A stretch of 49,743 bases of DNA from positions 1 through 49,743 of the IMG/VR virus record IMGVR_UViG_3300050121_000303; one strand, given 5' to 3'. The notes under the pieces were generated by a model that was given only the letters and a program-made list of their open reading frames with translations, made no database searches and was not told where the DNA came from. Of this stretch, positions 42,821-49,743 are shown piece after piece. Source of the DNA: a virus. The translations under genes and the position numbers were made by a program. The stretch's first letter is position 1, and each line of letters opens with the position of its first letter.

Positions 42821-44253
42821 TGGACATTATCTCTTTGGCCTCTTCCATGCGCTATACAGATCAGCGAGTATTGAGCGTCGATAACCGTGCAATTAAAAAA
42901 TACACGGTTAATTTTAGTGGTTCCAATCCAGCCGGGACAAGGGCTGATGACGCAGTCGGCATGGTGGCTGGTGTGGCGGTAGGCTCTGGCGCGGCAGTAA
43001 ACAACTTCGACGCCGTGTCTTTTTTTAACCGCCCTATCTGCTGCGGTAATTTTGACGCAAACGGCGTAATGCACATCAATGCCTATCGAGGCGAACCCGG
43101 TTTTGCCTGGGACGGATCAAACGGAGAATTATGGCATGAGGAAACTCCTTTCTATTGGAAGGGTGATTTACTGACTACCGTCAGCGTCACGGGCACTCCC
43201 TGCGAGGGTTATGAATTGTCTCCGCGATTCCCGAATGGGACAGACAAGCAATACAGTCCGGTGTACTGGATGGCAAGCGTAAATAACGTCGCAACATCAC
43301 GCAGCGGGGTATTCCCAACCTACAACTCCTTAAACGGGCACATGACTGCGGCCAGAACCTACAATGCCACCAAAGCCCACACGGAGACGATGGCCGCTAG
43401 AATGTCTGACTATATTCTGCAGCTGGTCGAGTTCGCGACGAAAGACGTCCAAAACATAATGATGGGTGCGTGTAACTTATCTTACACCGCGTCCCATGTT
43501 GCCACCGTGGCCGAGAACGGCGTAAACCGCATCATTATTGCTAACGCATACGCCGACACATATGTGGTAGGACAGACGATAGCCATTGGCGCGTCCGCTG
43601 GCGACGGTGCTGTATGTGAAAATCGTGTTATAACGACCATTGCCGTTTATGATGCCAATAATAAAGCGATATCTTTTGACGGCGCCGCAGTAAATATTGC
43701 GCTCGGCAAAGTTATCTCCTCTCGTGCCTGGAAAAACGGTGCGACGGATATTATAACAGCCTCCAGCGGATCACCAGTGAGTAATACCAGCGGCAAATAT
43801 CCGTGCATCTGGCGGGGTAAGGTCGACCCCTGGGCAGATGCCTTTAGTGCCATATGCGATATCCTGATACAACAAACAGGGTCGGGTACAACAGGAGATC
43901 CTTATGTTTATACGCCGTATTATCTAAAAGATCCCAGAAAGTACAATGCGGGTACTATCACCGCGGATTACGTAAAGTTAGGGTATACGATCCCCGGAGC
44001 TGATGGGTACGCAGAGACTCTGGGATATGATGCCCGATATAAATTGGCCAGGCTGACTGATGCGATTGGAGCCAGCAGCACGACATATCTGGCAGCATAT
44101 TATTACTACCCGAGATATGCGGTCTGCGTGGCCTTTGTCGGCGGCGGCTGGATCAGCGGGCGTTATTGCTCCCCGGTGTACTTCTACTGCAACAACGCGC
44201 CGTCTTACTCGAACATCAACCGCCTCGCGCGTCATTTTTATAGAATAAAATAA
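42820..44253 (+). CDS. Probable DGR target (variable) protein, receptor-binding tail tip
   Basis: A 477-aa protein with an N-terminal beta-rich region (about residues 20-130) and a C-terminus of C-type-lectin form as in DGR variable proteins: VCVAFVGGGWISG, a run of variable-looking residues, then YCNNAPSYSNINRLARHFYRIK split over residues 456-477. The GG.W and NNAPS.SN blocks are hallmarks of Mtd/TvpA-type ends. It is followed immediately by a DGR-type reverse transcriptase. GTG at 42820 overlaps the previous stop. It probably contacts the host surface. Confidence 0.8.
   Translation: MDIISLASSMRYTDQRVLSVDNRAIKKYTVNFSGSNPAGTRADDAVGMVAGVAVGSGAAVNNFDAVSFFNRPICCGNFDANGVMHINAYRGEPGFAWDGSNGELWHEETPFYWKGDLLTTVSVTGTPCEGYELSPRFPNGTDKQYSPVYWMASVNNVATSRSGVFPTYNSLNGHMTAARTYNATKAHTETMAARMSDYILQLVEFATKDVQNIMMGACNLSYTASHVATVAENGVNRIIIANAYADTYVVGQTIAIGASAGDGAVCENRVITTIAVYDANNKAISFDGAAVNIALGKVISSRAWKNGATDIITASSGSPVSNTSGKYPCIWRGKVDPWADAFSAICDILIQQTGSGTTGDPYVYTPYYLKDPRKYNAGTITADYVKLGYTIPGADGYAETLGYDARYKLARLTDAIGASSTTYLAAYYYYPRYAVCVAFVGGGWISGRYCSPVYFYCNNAPSYSNINRLARHFYRIK
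44090..44253 (+). repeat. Putative variable region (VR) of the DGR
   Basis: The last 54 codons of the target gene. Many codons have the form NNC/NNT at positions flanked by constant GGC, TGG, GCG and CCG codons: ATC AGC, TAT TGC, TAC TTC TAC TGC AAC AAC, TAC, AAC ATC AAC. This is the pattern expected when AAC/AAT codons of a template are mutated. No matching template was found in this window. Confidence 0.6.
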
Positions 44254-44375
44254 AAGTCTTGCGTGCCTAGTTCCTTACCGCTTGGTAAAAATTGTCGTTA
44301 CGGCAGGGATTAGTAAGAGGATGGCCAGCCATCCTGCCCAATATCCTTGAGACTATAAAAAAGATGAGGTTATAT
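44254..44375 (+). ncRNA. Structured spacer between VR and reverse transcriptase
   Basis: A 122-base non-coding stretch where a template repeat would normally lie. It contains hairpins TTACC-GCTT-GGTAA (about 44275-44288) and AGGATGG-CCAG-CCATCCT (44320-44337), plus a distant CTTAC/GTAAG pairing. It does not resemble the VR. It could be the remaining structured part of the TR-spacer RNA that primes cDNA synthesis, or the hairpin required next to VR for homing. Confidence 0.45.
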
Positions 44376-45593
44376 ATGCACTCATTCAATGTAGATGATA
44401 AATTAAAAGACCGTACAATCATCAGGGAAGCTCTTATTAAGACATGTAAAGCCAAAAAGAAAAAGAGAGTTGGCCCCAATAGAAAATACAAACAAGCTCA
44501 ATGCATACTCGCACACCTGAACGAATACACGGAAAAGACACTGGGAATCGTGTTGGCATTTGAGGCCAAGAAGTTGGCCGAGGAACGCGGAGATACTGTC
44601 TCCCCGGAAGTATTAGAAAAATCCTTTGCTCCGCGCAAATGCGTTACTTTTACCACAAAAGATGGACCGGACAAAAAGACCAGGGAAATTAATAGCGTCC
44701 CTTTGTTCCCCGACCAAGTCATTCACCAGTTGGTCATTATAGCGGCGCAACCGGCGTTAATGCGCGGAATGTATGAATATTCCTGTGGCAGCATTCCTGG
44801 CCGGGGTATACATAAAGGAAAGCAATATCTGGAGAAATACATCAACCACCACCTGGAGAACAACAAGGCGGCCATTAAATACGGAGCACAGCTCGACGCC
44901 GAGAAATGCTATCGCAGCTTTGCCCACAGTTATTTAAAAGGGCTGTTAAGGAAGAAGTTCCGGGGCAAATTGTTTCTCTGGATAATCTTTAAAATTATCG
45001 ATAGTTATAATTATGAAATTAGAGATGGTGAAGCTTACGGACTGCCGATTGGGTTCGCAACGAGTCAATGGTTGTGTAATTTTGGAATGACCCCGCTGGA
45101 TCATTTTATTAAGGAGGTACTGGGAGTAGAGTTTTACCTGCGTTATATGGATGATATGATCATCTTTGCCCGTAACAAAAAGAAGCTCCGAGAAGCCGTA
45201 AAGGCTATAGCAGTGTTTCTTGAACCAGTAGGCCTACGAATAAAGCATACCTGGCAGGTTTTTAGGTTTGATTATATTGACCACCAAGGGAGGCGCAGAG
45301 GGCGACCGTTTGACACCCTTGGATTCCGGTTCTTCCGTGATAAATTAATTTTAAGGAAACGGTTGGCGCTGGCGATCAGGAGATCTGTGGCAAAAGTTGG
45401 TAAAACGGGAAAAGGCGTAACCGCCCATGCAGCAAGGTCGCTTATGTCGCGACTGGGTTGGTTGCGGCATTGCGATTCTTATAATTTTTATAACAAGTAT
45501 GTGAAACCGTTTATCGATATTAAATATTTAAAGGAGGTAATTAGAAGTGAAAGCCGAGAGCACAATTATGCCGGATGCCCCGTATACGCTTGA
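44376..45593 (+). CDS. DGR-type reverse transcriptase
   Basis: A 405-aa RNA-directed DNA polymerase. In order: RT motif A with Asp174 in QLDAEKCYRSF, motif B GLPIGFATSQW (about residues 222-232; the SQ form typical of DGR enzymes rather than the QG of group II introns), catalytic YMDD (257-260), WQVFRF and LGFRFFRDKLILRK, and a helical C-terminal thumb with LGWLRHCDSYN. No intron maturase or endonuclease domain. ATG at 44376 lies six bases after GAGG; the frame extends to TTG 44292 inside the spacer, which I do not accept as the start. It overlaps the next gene. Confidence 0.9.
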   Translation: MHSFNVDDKLKDRTIIREALIKTCKAKKKKRVGPNRKYKQAQCILAHLNEYTEKTLGIVLAFEAKKLAEERGDTVSPEVLEKSFAPRKCVTFTTKDGPDKKTREINSVPLFPDQVIHQLVIIAAQPALMRGMYEYSCGSIPGRGIHKGKQYLEKYINHHLENNKAAIKYGAQLDAEKCYRSFAHSYLKGLLRKKFRGKLFLWIIFKIIDSYNYEIRDGEAYGLPIGFATSQWLCNFGMTPLDHFIKEVLGVEFYLRYMDDMIIFARNKKKLREAVKAIAVFLEPVGLRIKHTWQVFRFDYIDHQGRRRGRPFDTLGFRFFRDKLILRKRLALAIRRSVAKVGKTGKGVTAHAARSLMSRLGWLRHCDSYNFYNKYVKPFIDIKYLKEVIRSESREHNYAGCPVYA

Positions 45594-45981
45594 GGATTTG
45601 GGTGGGGATATATGCGCACTTACATTCTACGAAAATATTACAGAGATGCCGGCTGATCCAGGAGTGGAAGACGCAACTAAGTACCAATACGATGAATATC
45701 GATTGGAAGTCAGCAACCGGGATGGCTTAATTGCCAATATTGAGAGCAACCAGTCCGCATGGCTGCAGGCGGCCAAAAATGCTGAGTTCGAAACGTTGGC
45801 CACAGAGGCAAGGGGCAAGCGCGACAAACTACTTACGAAATCAGATAAGTACGCGCTCTCAGACTATCCTATTACGGAGGATCAAAGAGATCTGGTCGCA
45901 ACATACCGGCAAGCCCTGCGCGATGTGCCGGAGCAGGAAGGGTTCCCGTATGAGATTGTTTGGCCTGTTTTAGTTATATAG
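45547..45981 (+). CDS. XkdW/tail fibre assembly chaperone-like protein
   Basis: A 144-aa protein ending with DYPITEDQRDLVATYRQALRDVP and EGFPYEIVWP (contiguous but quoted in parts), a C-terminus conserved in phage tail chaperones of the XkdW/DUF4376 group. GTG at 45547 after AAAGGAGG, overlapping the RT gene by 47 bases, so it is cotranscribed with the DGR. It may fold the target or fibre protein. Confidence 0.75.
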   Translation: MKAESTIMPDAPYTLEDLGGDICALTFYENITEMPADPGVEDATKYQYDEYRLEVSNRDGLIANIESNQSAWLQAAKNAEFETLATEARGKRDKLLTKSDKYALSDYPITEDQRDLVATYRQALRDVPEQEGFPYEIVWPVLVI

Positions 45982-45995
45982 GCCAGGAGGTAGTA

Positions 45996-46141
45996 GTGAA
46001 TATTAAAACTTGCTTAGAACTACTGGAGATAATCGACCAACAGAACAAGCTGATAGCAGAGTTGGCAAATGAGAATTTGGAGCAGGAGTCGATCATAAAA
46101 GCTTTGATGCAGAATGAGGAAAAACCGGAACCATTATTGTA
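45996..46141 (+). CDS. Short coiled-coil phage protein
   Basis: A 48-aa helical protein (NIKTCLELLEIIDQQNKLIA) of a type common just before lysis genes in Firmicutes phages. GTG at 45996 after AGGAGG. Function unknown; possibly a small assembly or lysis-timing factor. Confidence 0.65.
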
Positions 46142-46201
46142 GCCACAAAATATTTAGATCGCCAGTAAACGCCCAGTGAGGCGTTACTTTTATGGGGAGG
46201 G

Positions 46202-46480
46202 GTGTGGTGCAGGTTGGGTGGGATTGATTGGGCAAATGTGGGAATAGGGGTGGCGGCATTGCTGGTGATGGCGTATGTGCTGGTGCAAGTTTTGCCCAAC
46301 AAGCAGGAGGGCCGCCGCAACGAGGACGCGACGGAGGCCTTAACTCAGGCGCTGACGCAAGTGATTGAAAACAATACTAAGGCCATAGAACAGATGTCAA
46401 CCGTTTTTCAGGTCAGTTTTGCGCGTCAGGATGCTAAGCTGGATGAAGTTGTGGACTATGTTAGGAGGTGCCGGCAGTGA
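46202..46480 (+). CDS. Single-pass membrane protein with coiled-coil tail
   Basis: Up to 92 residues; the start is uncertain (GTG 46202, TTG 46214 or GTG 46238, all near GGGGAGGGG). One membrane segment (VGIGVAALLVMAYVLVQV) is followed by a helical tail (TEALTQALTQVIENNTKAIE). The layout recalls XhlA-type lysis accessory proteins in reverse orientation; a holin-related role is likely from context. Confidence 0.6.
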   Translation: MWCRLGGIDWANVGIGVAALLVMAYVLVQVLPNKQEGRRNEDATEALTQALTQVIENNTKAIEQMSTVFQVSFARQDAKLDEVVDYVRRCRQ

Positions 46481-46496
46481 TAAGAGGTGTTGATAA

Positions 46497-46964
46497 ATGA
46501 CTGTTTCGGCTCTGATTATCCCATGTATCGCGCTGTGCTTCCTGGCCATGCTGGTGGACCGATTTGTTAATTTCTTAGAGCAGGGAATTAAAAGAATTAA
46601 ATGGCTTCCTCTTAACCGGATTGACGGAACGATTGCTTACCTAATCGTCTTTGCTGCCGGTTTTTTTGTTTGTTGGCGCGGCCATTTTGATTTCTTCACC
46701 TTTCTAGGGTTCGCATTCAATCGTTCATGGGAAGGATGGTTGCTGACATCACTGGTTCTGAGTGGCGGTAGCAAGTTTGTACGAGAAAGCTTTGGCCTGA
46801 CAGGGTTCATACCGCAAGTGATTTCTGGTGTTTATAGCACATTCAGTTCTTTGGGGAATTCGACTGCTGTAGACGCGCCAGTTGCCGATCCAGTTGCACC
46901 GGCTACGCCCACAGCATCTACAGGTGATGACGTGGGCGTGAACACATCGGGTACGCCTCTATAG
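46497..46964 (+). CDS. Membrane protein of the lysis region
   Basis: A 155-aa protein with an N-terminal signal-anchor-like helix, a second segment (IAYLIVFAAGFFVCW) and a third around residues 70-90. A Pro/Ala/Thr-rich tail (ADPVAPATPTAST) follows. ATG after GAGGTG. Small proteins of this build near endolysins are often holin-like or pinholin partners; not proven. Confidence 0.6.
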   Translation: MTVSALIIPCIALCFLAMLVDRFVNFLEQGIKRIKWLPLNRIDGTIAYLIVFAAGFFVCWRGHFDFFTFLGFAFNRSWEGWLLTSLVLSGGSKFVRESFGLTGFIPQVISGVYSTFSSLGNSTAVDAPVADPVAPATPTASTGDDVGVNTSGTPL

Positions 46965-46984
46965 AGGCAGAAAGGAAATAAATT

Positions 46985-47755
46985 ATGAGTATCGAAATAC
47001 ATGACGCCCACTTAGATTTTAAGGGCACTTTAAAAGTTAGGGGAGTCACAACCCAAATTGTAGTACACCATTCAGCTGGCAACCCACTTCTCACAGTCCA
47101 GCAGATCCACGCTGAACACCAGGCAAAAGGCTGGGCAGGGATTGGTTACCATGATTACATTGATCATAACGGGATTATCTGGCTTGGCAGACCGGAGAAT
47201 ATGATTGGCGCCCACGCATACCAGGACGCTACCCACGAAGCCAATAGCAATGGCATAGGTATTTGTGTGGCCGGAGATTTTACCAGCATACAACCAAATG
47301 CACTGCAAATGGCATCTCTTGTGTCCTTAATAAAAGACAAAAAAACCAGATATCCAAATGCAGCAGTTCGCAAACATTCTGACGTAATGGCGACGCAATG
47401 CCCAGGGTTATCTTTCCCCTGGGCCGCTTTAATAGCGGCTTTAAATGGCACATCTGACAACGCCGCTTATTTCAGCGCCTTGGCAGAGTTGGTAAGGGAT
47501 AAGGTAATCAGTTCGCCTGACTACTGGCAAAATTGTGTAGTTAACAACTCGCCTGTTCGTGGCGATTGGATGGCTATAGCCATTTTGAAGATGACCAATA
47601 AGGGCGACCTGCAGTCAGCCTTAAACGTCTTAGTTGCGGTGGGTGCCATTAGCTCTCCCGACTACTGGCTGGCAAACTGCGCAGCGGGGAAAACGGTTGC
47701 TGCGAGTTATGTCAAAGTCCTGATCGTCAATGCTGTTACCAAATTAAAATTATAG
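46985..47755 (+). CDS. N-acetylmuramoyl-L-alanine amidase endolysin
   Basis: A 256-aa cell-wall hydrolase that cleaves the amide between muramic acid and the peptide stem. The amidase_2/PGRP domain (about residues 15-155) shows zinc ligands His in VVHHSAG, His in RKHSD and Cys in TQCPGL, with a GIGYHDYID block. The C-terminal 90 residues contain two repeats around SSPDYWxxN (about residues 178-186 and 224-232), probably wall-binding. No signal peptide, so it needs the holin. ATG after AAAGGAAA. Confidence 0.93.
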   Translation: MSIEIHDAHLDFKGTLKVRGVTTQIVVHHSAGNPLLTVQQIHAEHQAKGWAGIGYHDYIDHNGIIWLGRPENMIGAHAYQDATHEANSNGIGICVAGDFTSIQPNALQMASLVSLIKDKKTRYPNAAVRKHSDVMATQCPGLSFPWAALIAALNGTSDNAAYFSALAELVRDKVISSPDYWQNCVVNNSPVRGDWMAIAILKMTNKGDLQSALNVLVAVGAISSPDYWLANCAAGKTVAASYVKVLIVNAVTKLKL

Positions 47756-47767
47756 GAGGTATTTGGA

Positions 47768-48334
47768 ATGTTGAACACAATTGAAAGCATAGTACCTATA
47801 GCCATGTTGTATGCTCTGGCCTCGATCGTAGGTTTAATATTACTGGACTGGTTGATTGGTGTTTGTGCCGCGGTCAAGCAGGAAAAGTTTGATGTCCGAA
47901 AACTACCTCAGTTTATACCGTCGAATATTGTCCCGTATATCGGCGGTTTATTGGTCCTGGCAATTGCAGCTTTAATTGTTACCAGTTTTGCACCGGTATT
48001 TTATGCAGCAGCTGCAGCGGTGGCGGCTAAATTTGTTACTGATATAAAAGATAAAGCAATTGTGATCTTCGGTAAGACTGTTATTGAGGCCGCTGCAAGT
48101 TCCACAGTTGATACTAATGTTGCTTATTTAACCAAAATCGAAGCCATGTTTACTGATATTAAAAATATTATTGAGCCCACAAAATCGGCGGCTACTCCGG
48201 CGGACATTATTAATACTATAAAGACAGCACTGGGGACCTTGGAGAGCTTAACGGAAACGGTTGAGCCCGCAAGCACTTCGGATTCAACTCCGGCTGCAAT
48301 GGTCGCTGAACCTATAACTGCGCCAACGACATAG
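47768..48334 (+). CDS. Phage holin
   Basis: A 188-aa membrane protein with two or three helices (about residues 10-35 and 58-84), of the phage-holin/toxin-secretion type (LLDWLIGVCAAVKQEKFDVRKL). The charged FDVRKLPQFIPSNI loop between helices is characteristic. A long helical, Ala/Thr-rich C-terminus follows. It follows the endolysin by 12 bases and releases it to the wall at lysis. ATG after TAGGAGG. Confidence 0.85.
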   Translation: MLNTIESIVPIAMLYALASIVGLILLDWLIGVCAAVKQEKFDVRKLPQFIPSNIVPYIGGLLVLAIAALIVTSFAPVFYAAAAAVAAKFVTDIKDKAIVIFGKTVIEAAASSTVDTNVAYLTKIEAMFTDIKNIIEPTKSAATPADIINTIKTALGTLESLTETVEPASTSDSTPAAMVAEPITAPTT

Positions 48335-48358
48335 CGGGAGGGGATGATCCTCATCTGT

Positions 48359-48411
48359 GGGGGCCTAATCAGCCCCCAATCATTTTAGCCCGGCTTTGGC
48401 CGGGTCTTTTT
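48359..48411 (+). terminator. Double hairpin and terminator of the late operon
   Basis: Two consecutive hairpins lie here: GGGGGC-CTAATCA-GCCCCC (48359-48377), then CCCGGC-TTTG-GCCGGG (48389-48404) followed by TCTTTTT. The second is a standard terminator and ends the lysis and structural transcript. Its stem matches that of the leftward terminator near 1258. Confidence 0.88.
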
Positions 48412-48496
48412 GATTATCTTAACCTTTTGGAATTAAATTGAATAAATTGAATAAAAAATACTAAAGTTATTTCCAAAATGAGGTGGATGATATATT

Positions 48497-48709
48497 ATGA
48501 AAGAAAAAATAATAATACTAAAGACAAAGGAGGCGCAGAAGCAAATGGATCAAATCGAAAATGAAATAAAAAATATCTACCAAAAGCATCCTGAAATAGA
48601 AAAAGCGATGAATCTGTTTCGGATTTCTGAAGAAAAATACCAGATGTCAATTAATAGTTTATATAAGCCAGTTATTGTCACTAAAAATTCAACTACGTTA
48701 GGAGAATGA
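48497..48709 (+). CDS. Small coiled-coil protein of the 3' cargo
   Basis: A 70-aa Lys/Glu-rich helical protein (ILKTKEAQKQMDQIENEI). ATG after GAGGTGG; its stop overlaps the start of the protease gene, so the two are a unit. AT-richer than the phage genes before it. An AT-rich region (48412-48496) upstream may hold its own promoter, but no clear one is visible. It may be an adaptor or regulator of the protease; unknown. Confidence 0.6.
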   Translation: MKEKIIILKTKEAQKQMDQIENEIKNIYQKHPEIEKAMNLFRISEEKYQMSINSLYKPVIVTKNSTTLGE

Positions 48710-49743
48710 AAATGGTACCTACATGGACAAGAATTGGCAAGGAAATTGAAAAAGATAATAATGACTTTGATAAAGTGAGAAGACGTTTACTTAAAGCTTT
48801 AAGTGATTACACTGGAAGAAACACTATAATATATGCAACTGATTTTCTTGAACCAGAAAGAGGAAAACCACTTGCTGGGGTTAGTCTTGATTTAAATGAT
48901 AAAAGTGGATTTTTTGAAGTTACGGAAAATCTCGTTGGCCCTTCACTTGATATTATAATAGAAAGTCCAGGTGGATCGCCGGAAGCTGCCTTGGCTATTG
49001 TTAATATGTTAAGAAGTAAATTCACAGATATTAGATTTATTATACCTAATGTTGCTAAAAGTGCAGCAACTATGTTAGCTCTATCAGGTAATGCAATATT
49101 GATGGATGAGAAATCTGAACTAGGACCAACTGATCCTCAAATGGTATTTAAGCGAGATGGAGCAACAATGATGGCTCCAGCTCAAGCGATATTAGATCAA
49201 TTTCAAAAAGCCACAAAATCAATTAGTTCAGACCCAACATTACTTCCAGCATGGATACCAATTTTGAACCAATATGGACCTTCTTTGCTACAGGAATGCG
49301 AAAATGCAATAAGCTTAACAAAACAATGGACAGCCAATTGGTTACAACAATATATGTTTTCAGAGGATCCAGATAAAATTGTAAAATCCGAAGCTATAGC
49401 AAAAGAGTTTGCTGATAATACAATACATCTAAGTCATAAAAAAATGATTGGTATAAATGATGCTAAAAAAATGGGCTTAAAGATAATTGATATGCGTGAG
49501 GACAAGCTTTTACAAACAAAAGTTTGGGAACTATATCAGAGTATTAATATAACTTTTAGTGGAACTGGTGCAATAAAAATATTTGAAAATCAATTGAACG
49601 ATGCATACATACAAGTAGCGCAACAAATTCAAATACCGCTGGGAGCACTTCAAAATCAGGGACAAGCCCCTTTTCAAACTCCCAGTCCTCCCGCACTTAT
49701 GACCAGGCAACAGAAGCGACAAGCAGATCGACAAAACAGATAA
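48706..49743 (+). CDS. Serine dehydrogenase proteinase-like (SppA/ClpP-fold) protein
   Basis: A 345-aa protein of the SDH_sah family with a ClpP/crotonase fold. ESPGGSPEAALAIV (about residues 86-99) forms the oxyanion loop, and Ser119 in NVAKSAATML is the likely nucleophile; a GPTDPQ block follows. No signal peptide or membrane helix, so it should act in the cytoplasm. The basic C-terminus ends RQQKRQADRQNR. ATG at 48706 or 48712, behind AGGAG. It lies after the late terminator with different base composition, as expected for a moron or lysogenic cargo; a defence role is speculative. Confidence 0.75.
   Translation: MKMVPTWTRIGKEIEKDNNDFDKVRRRLLKALSDYTGRNTIIYATDFLEPERGKPLAGVSLDLNDKSGFFEVTENLVGPSLDIIIESPGGSPEAALAIVNMLRSKFTDIRFIIPNVAKSAATMLALSGNAILMDEKSELGPTDPQMVFKRDGATMMAPAQAILDQFQKATKSISSDPTLLPAWIPILNQYGPSLLQECENAISLTKQWTANWLQQYMFSEDPDKIVKSEAIAKEFADNTIHLSHKKMIGINDAKKMGLKIIDMREDKLLQTKVWELYQSINITFSGTGAIKIFENQLNDAYIQVAQQIQIPLGALQNQGQAPFQTPSPPALMTRQQKRQADRQNR

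Noticed and set aside
44292-44375. N-terminal extension of the reverse transcriptase from a TTG
   Set aside because: The extension crosses two hairpins, lacks a ribosome binding site, and a better ATG with GAGG lies at 44376.
44376-45593. Group II intron or retron
   Set aside because: No maturase or endonuclease domain and no intron-like ends; motif B has TSQ rather than QG, and no msr-msd-like structure was recognised.

Overview
The window is an almost complete temperate phage (prophage) genome, about 49.7 kb. It runs from a leftward tyrosine integrase at position 1 to a moron-like protease gene ending at the last base. Strong GGAGG-type ribosome binding sites, frequent GTG/TTG starts, an AT-leaning composition and a PBSX (xkd)-type contractile tail point to a low-to-mid GC Bacillota host. 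The endolysin's C-terminal SSPDYW repeats recall Negativicutes prophages, but that is an impression, not a demonstration. No attachment site, tRNA, rRNA, insertion sequence or CRISPR array is visible.

Layout. (1) 1-4.8 kb, leftward: integrase; a two-gene unit (small membrane protein plus 292-aa soluble protein) arranged like RexAB or Kiwa; a membrane-anchored DEDDh exonuclease with a helical tail; a LexA/CI-like self-cleaving repressor. (2) 4.8-18.5 kb, rightward early genes: a multi-operator switch with a TTGACA/TAGAAT promoter, Cro-like and other HTH proteins, a deletion scar joining a PAPS-reductase-like gene to a cytosine methyltransferase remnant, a replication-O-like initiator carrying an internal iteron array, a DnaC-like loader, an ArpU/RinA-like regulator, a PcfK/PcfJ pair, a DUF3102 protein, a two-gene cassette between direct repeats, an adenine methyltransferase and a DUF4406-like protein. 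(3) 18.8-29.5 kb: a second tyrosine recombinase, packaging genes (two TerS-like genes around an HNH/P-loop fusion, then TerL) and an HK97-type head. (4) 29.5-42.1 kb: contractile tail and baseplate in PBSX order, with a tail-chaperone gene containing an in-phase A AAA AAC -1 frameshift site. (5) 42.3-45.6 kb: a diversity-generating-retroelement (DGR) module. (6) 45.5-48.4 kb: tail chaperone-like protein, membrane proteins, amidase endolysin, holin and terminators. (7) 48.4-49.7 kb: an AT-rich two-gene cargo ending in a serine-dehydrogenase-proteinase-like enzyme.

The most interesting system is the DGR-like module. The terminal tail protein at 42820-44253 ends in a segment with the features of a DGR variable repeat. 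It is followed directly by a reverse transcriptase of DGR type (GLPIG..TSQ and YMDD). I could find neither the adenine-rich template repeat nor an Avd gene by eye. Other notable structures are the 98-bp direct repeats flanking the GNAT cassette, the origin-like iterons with a 20-bp palindrome inside the initiator gene, the frameshift signal, and a short motif shared by the baseplate wedge protein and the next fibre protein. All assignments come from reading the sequence; no database search was run.
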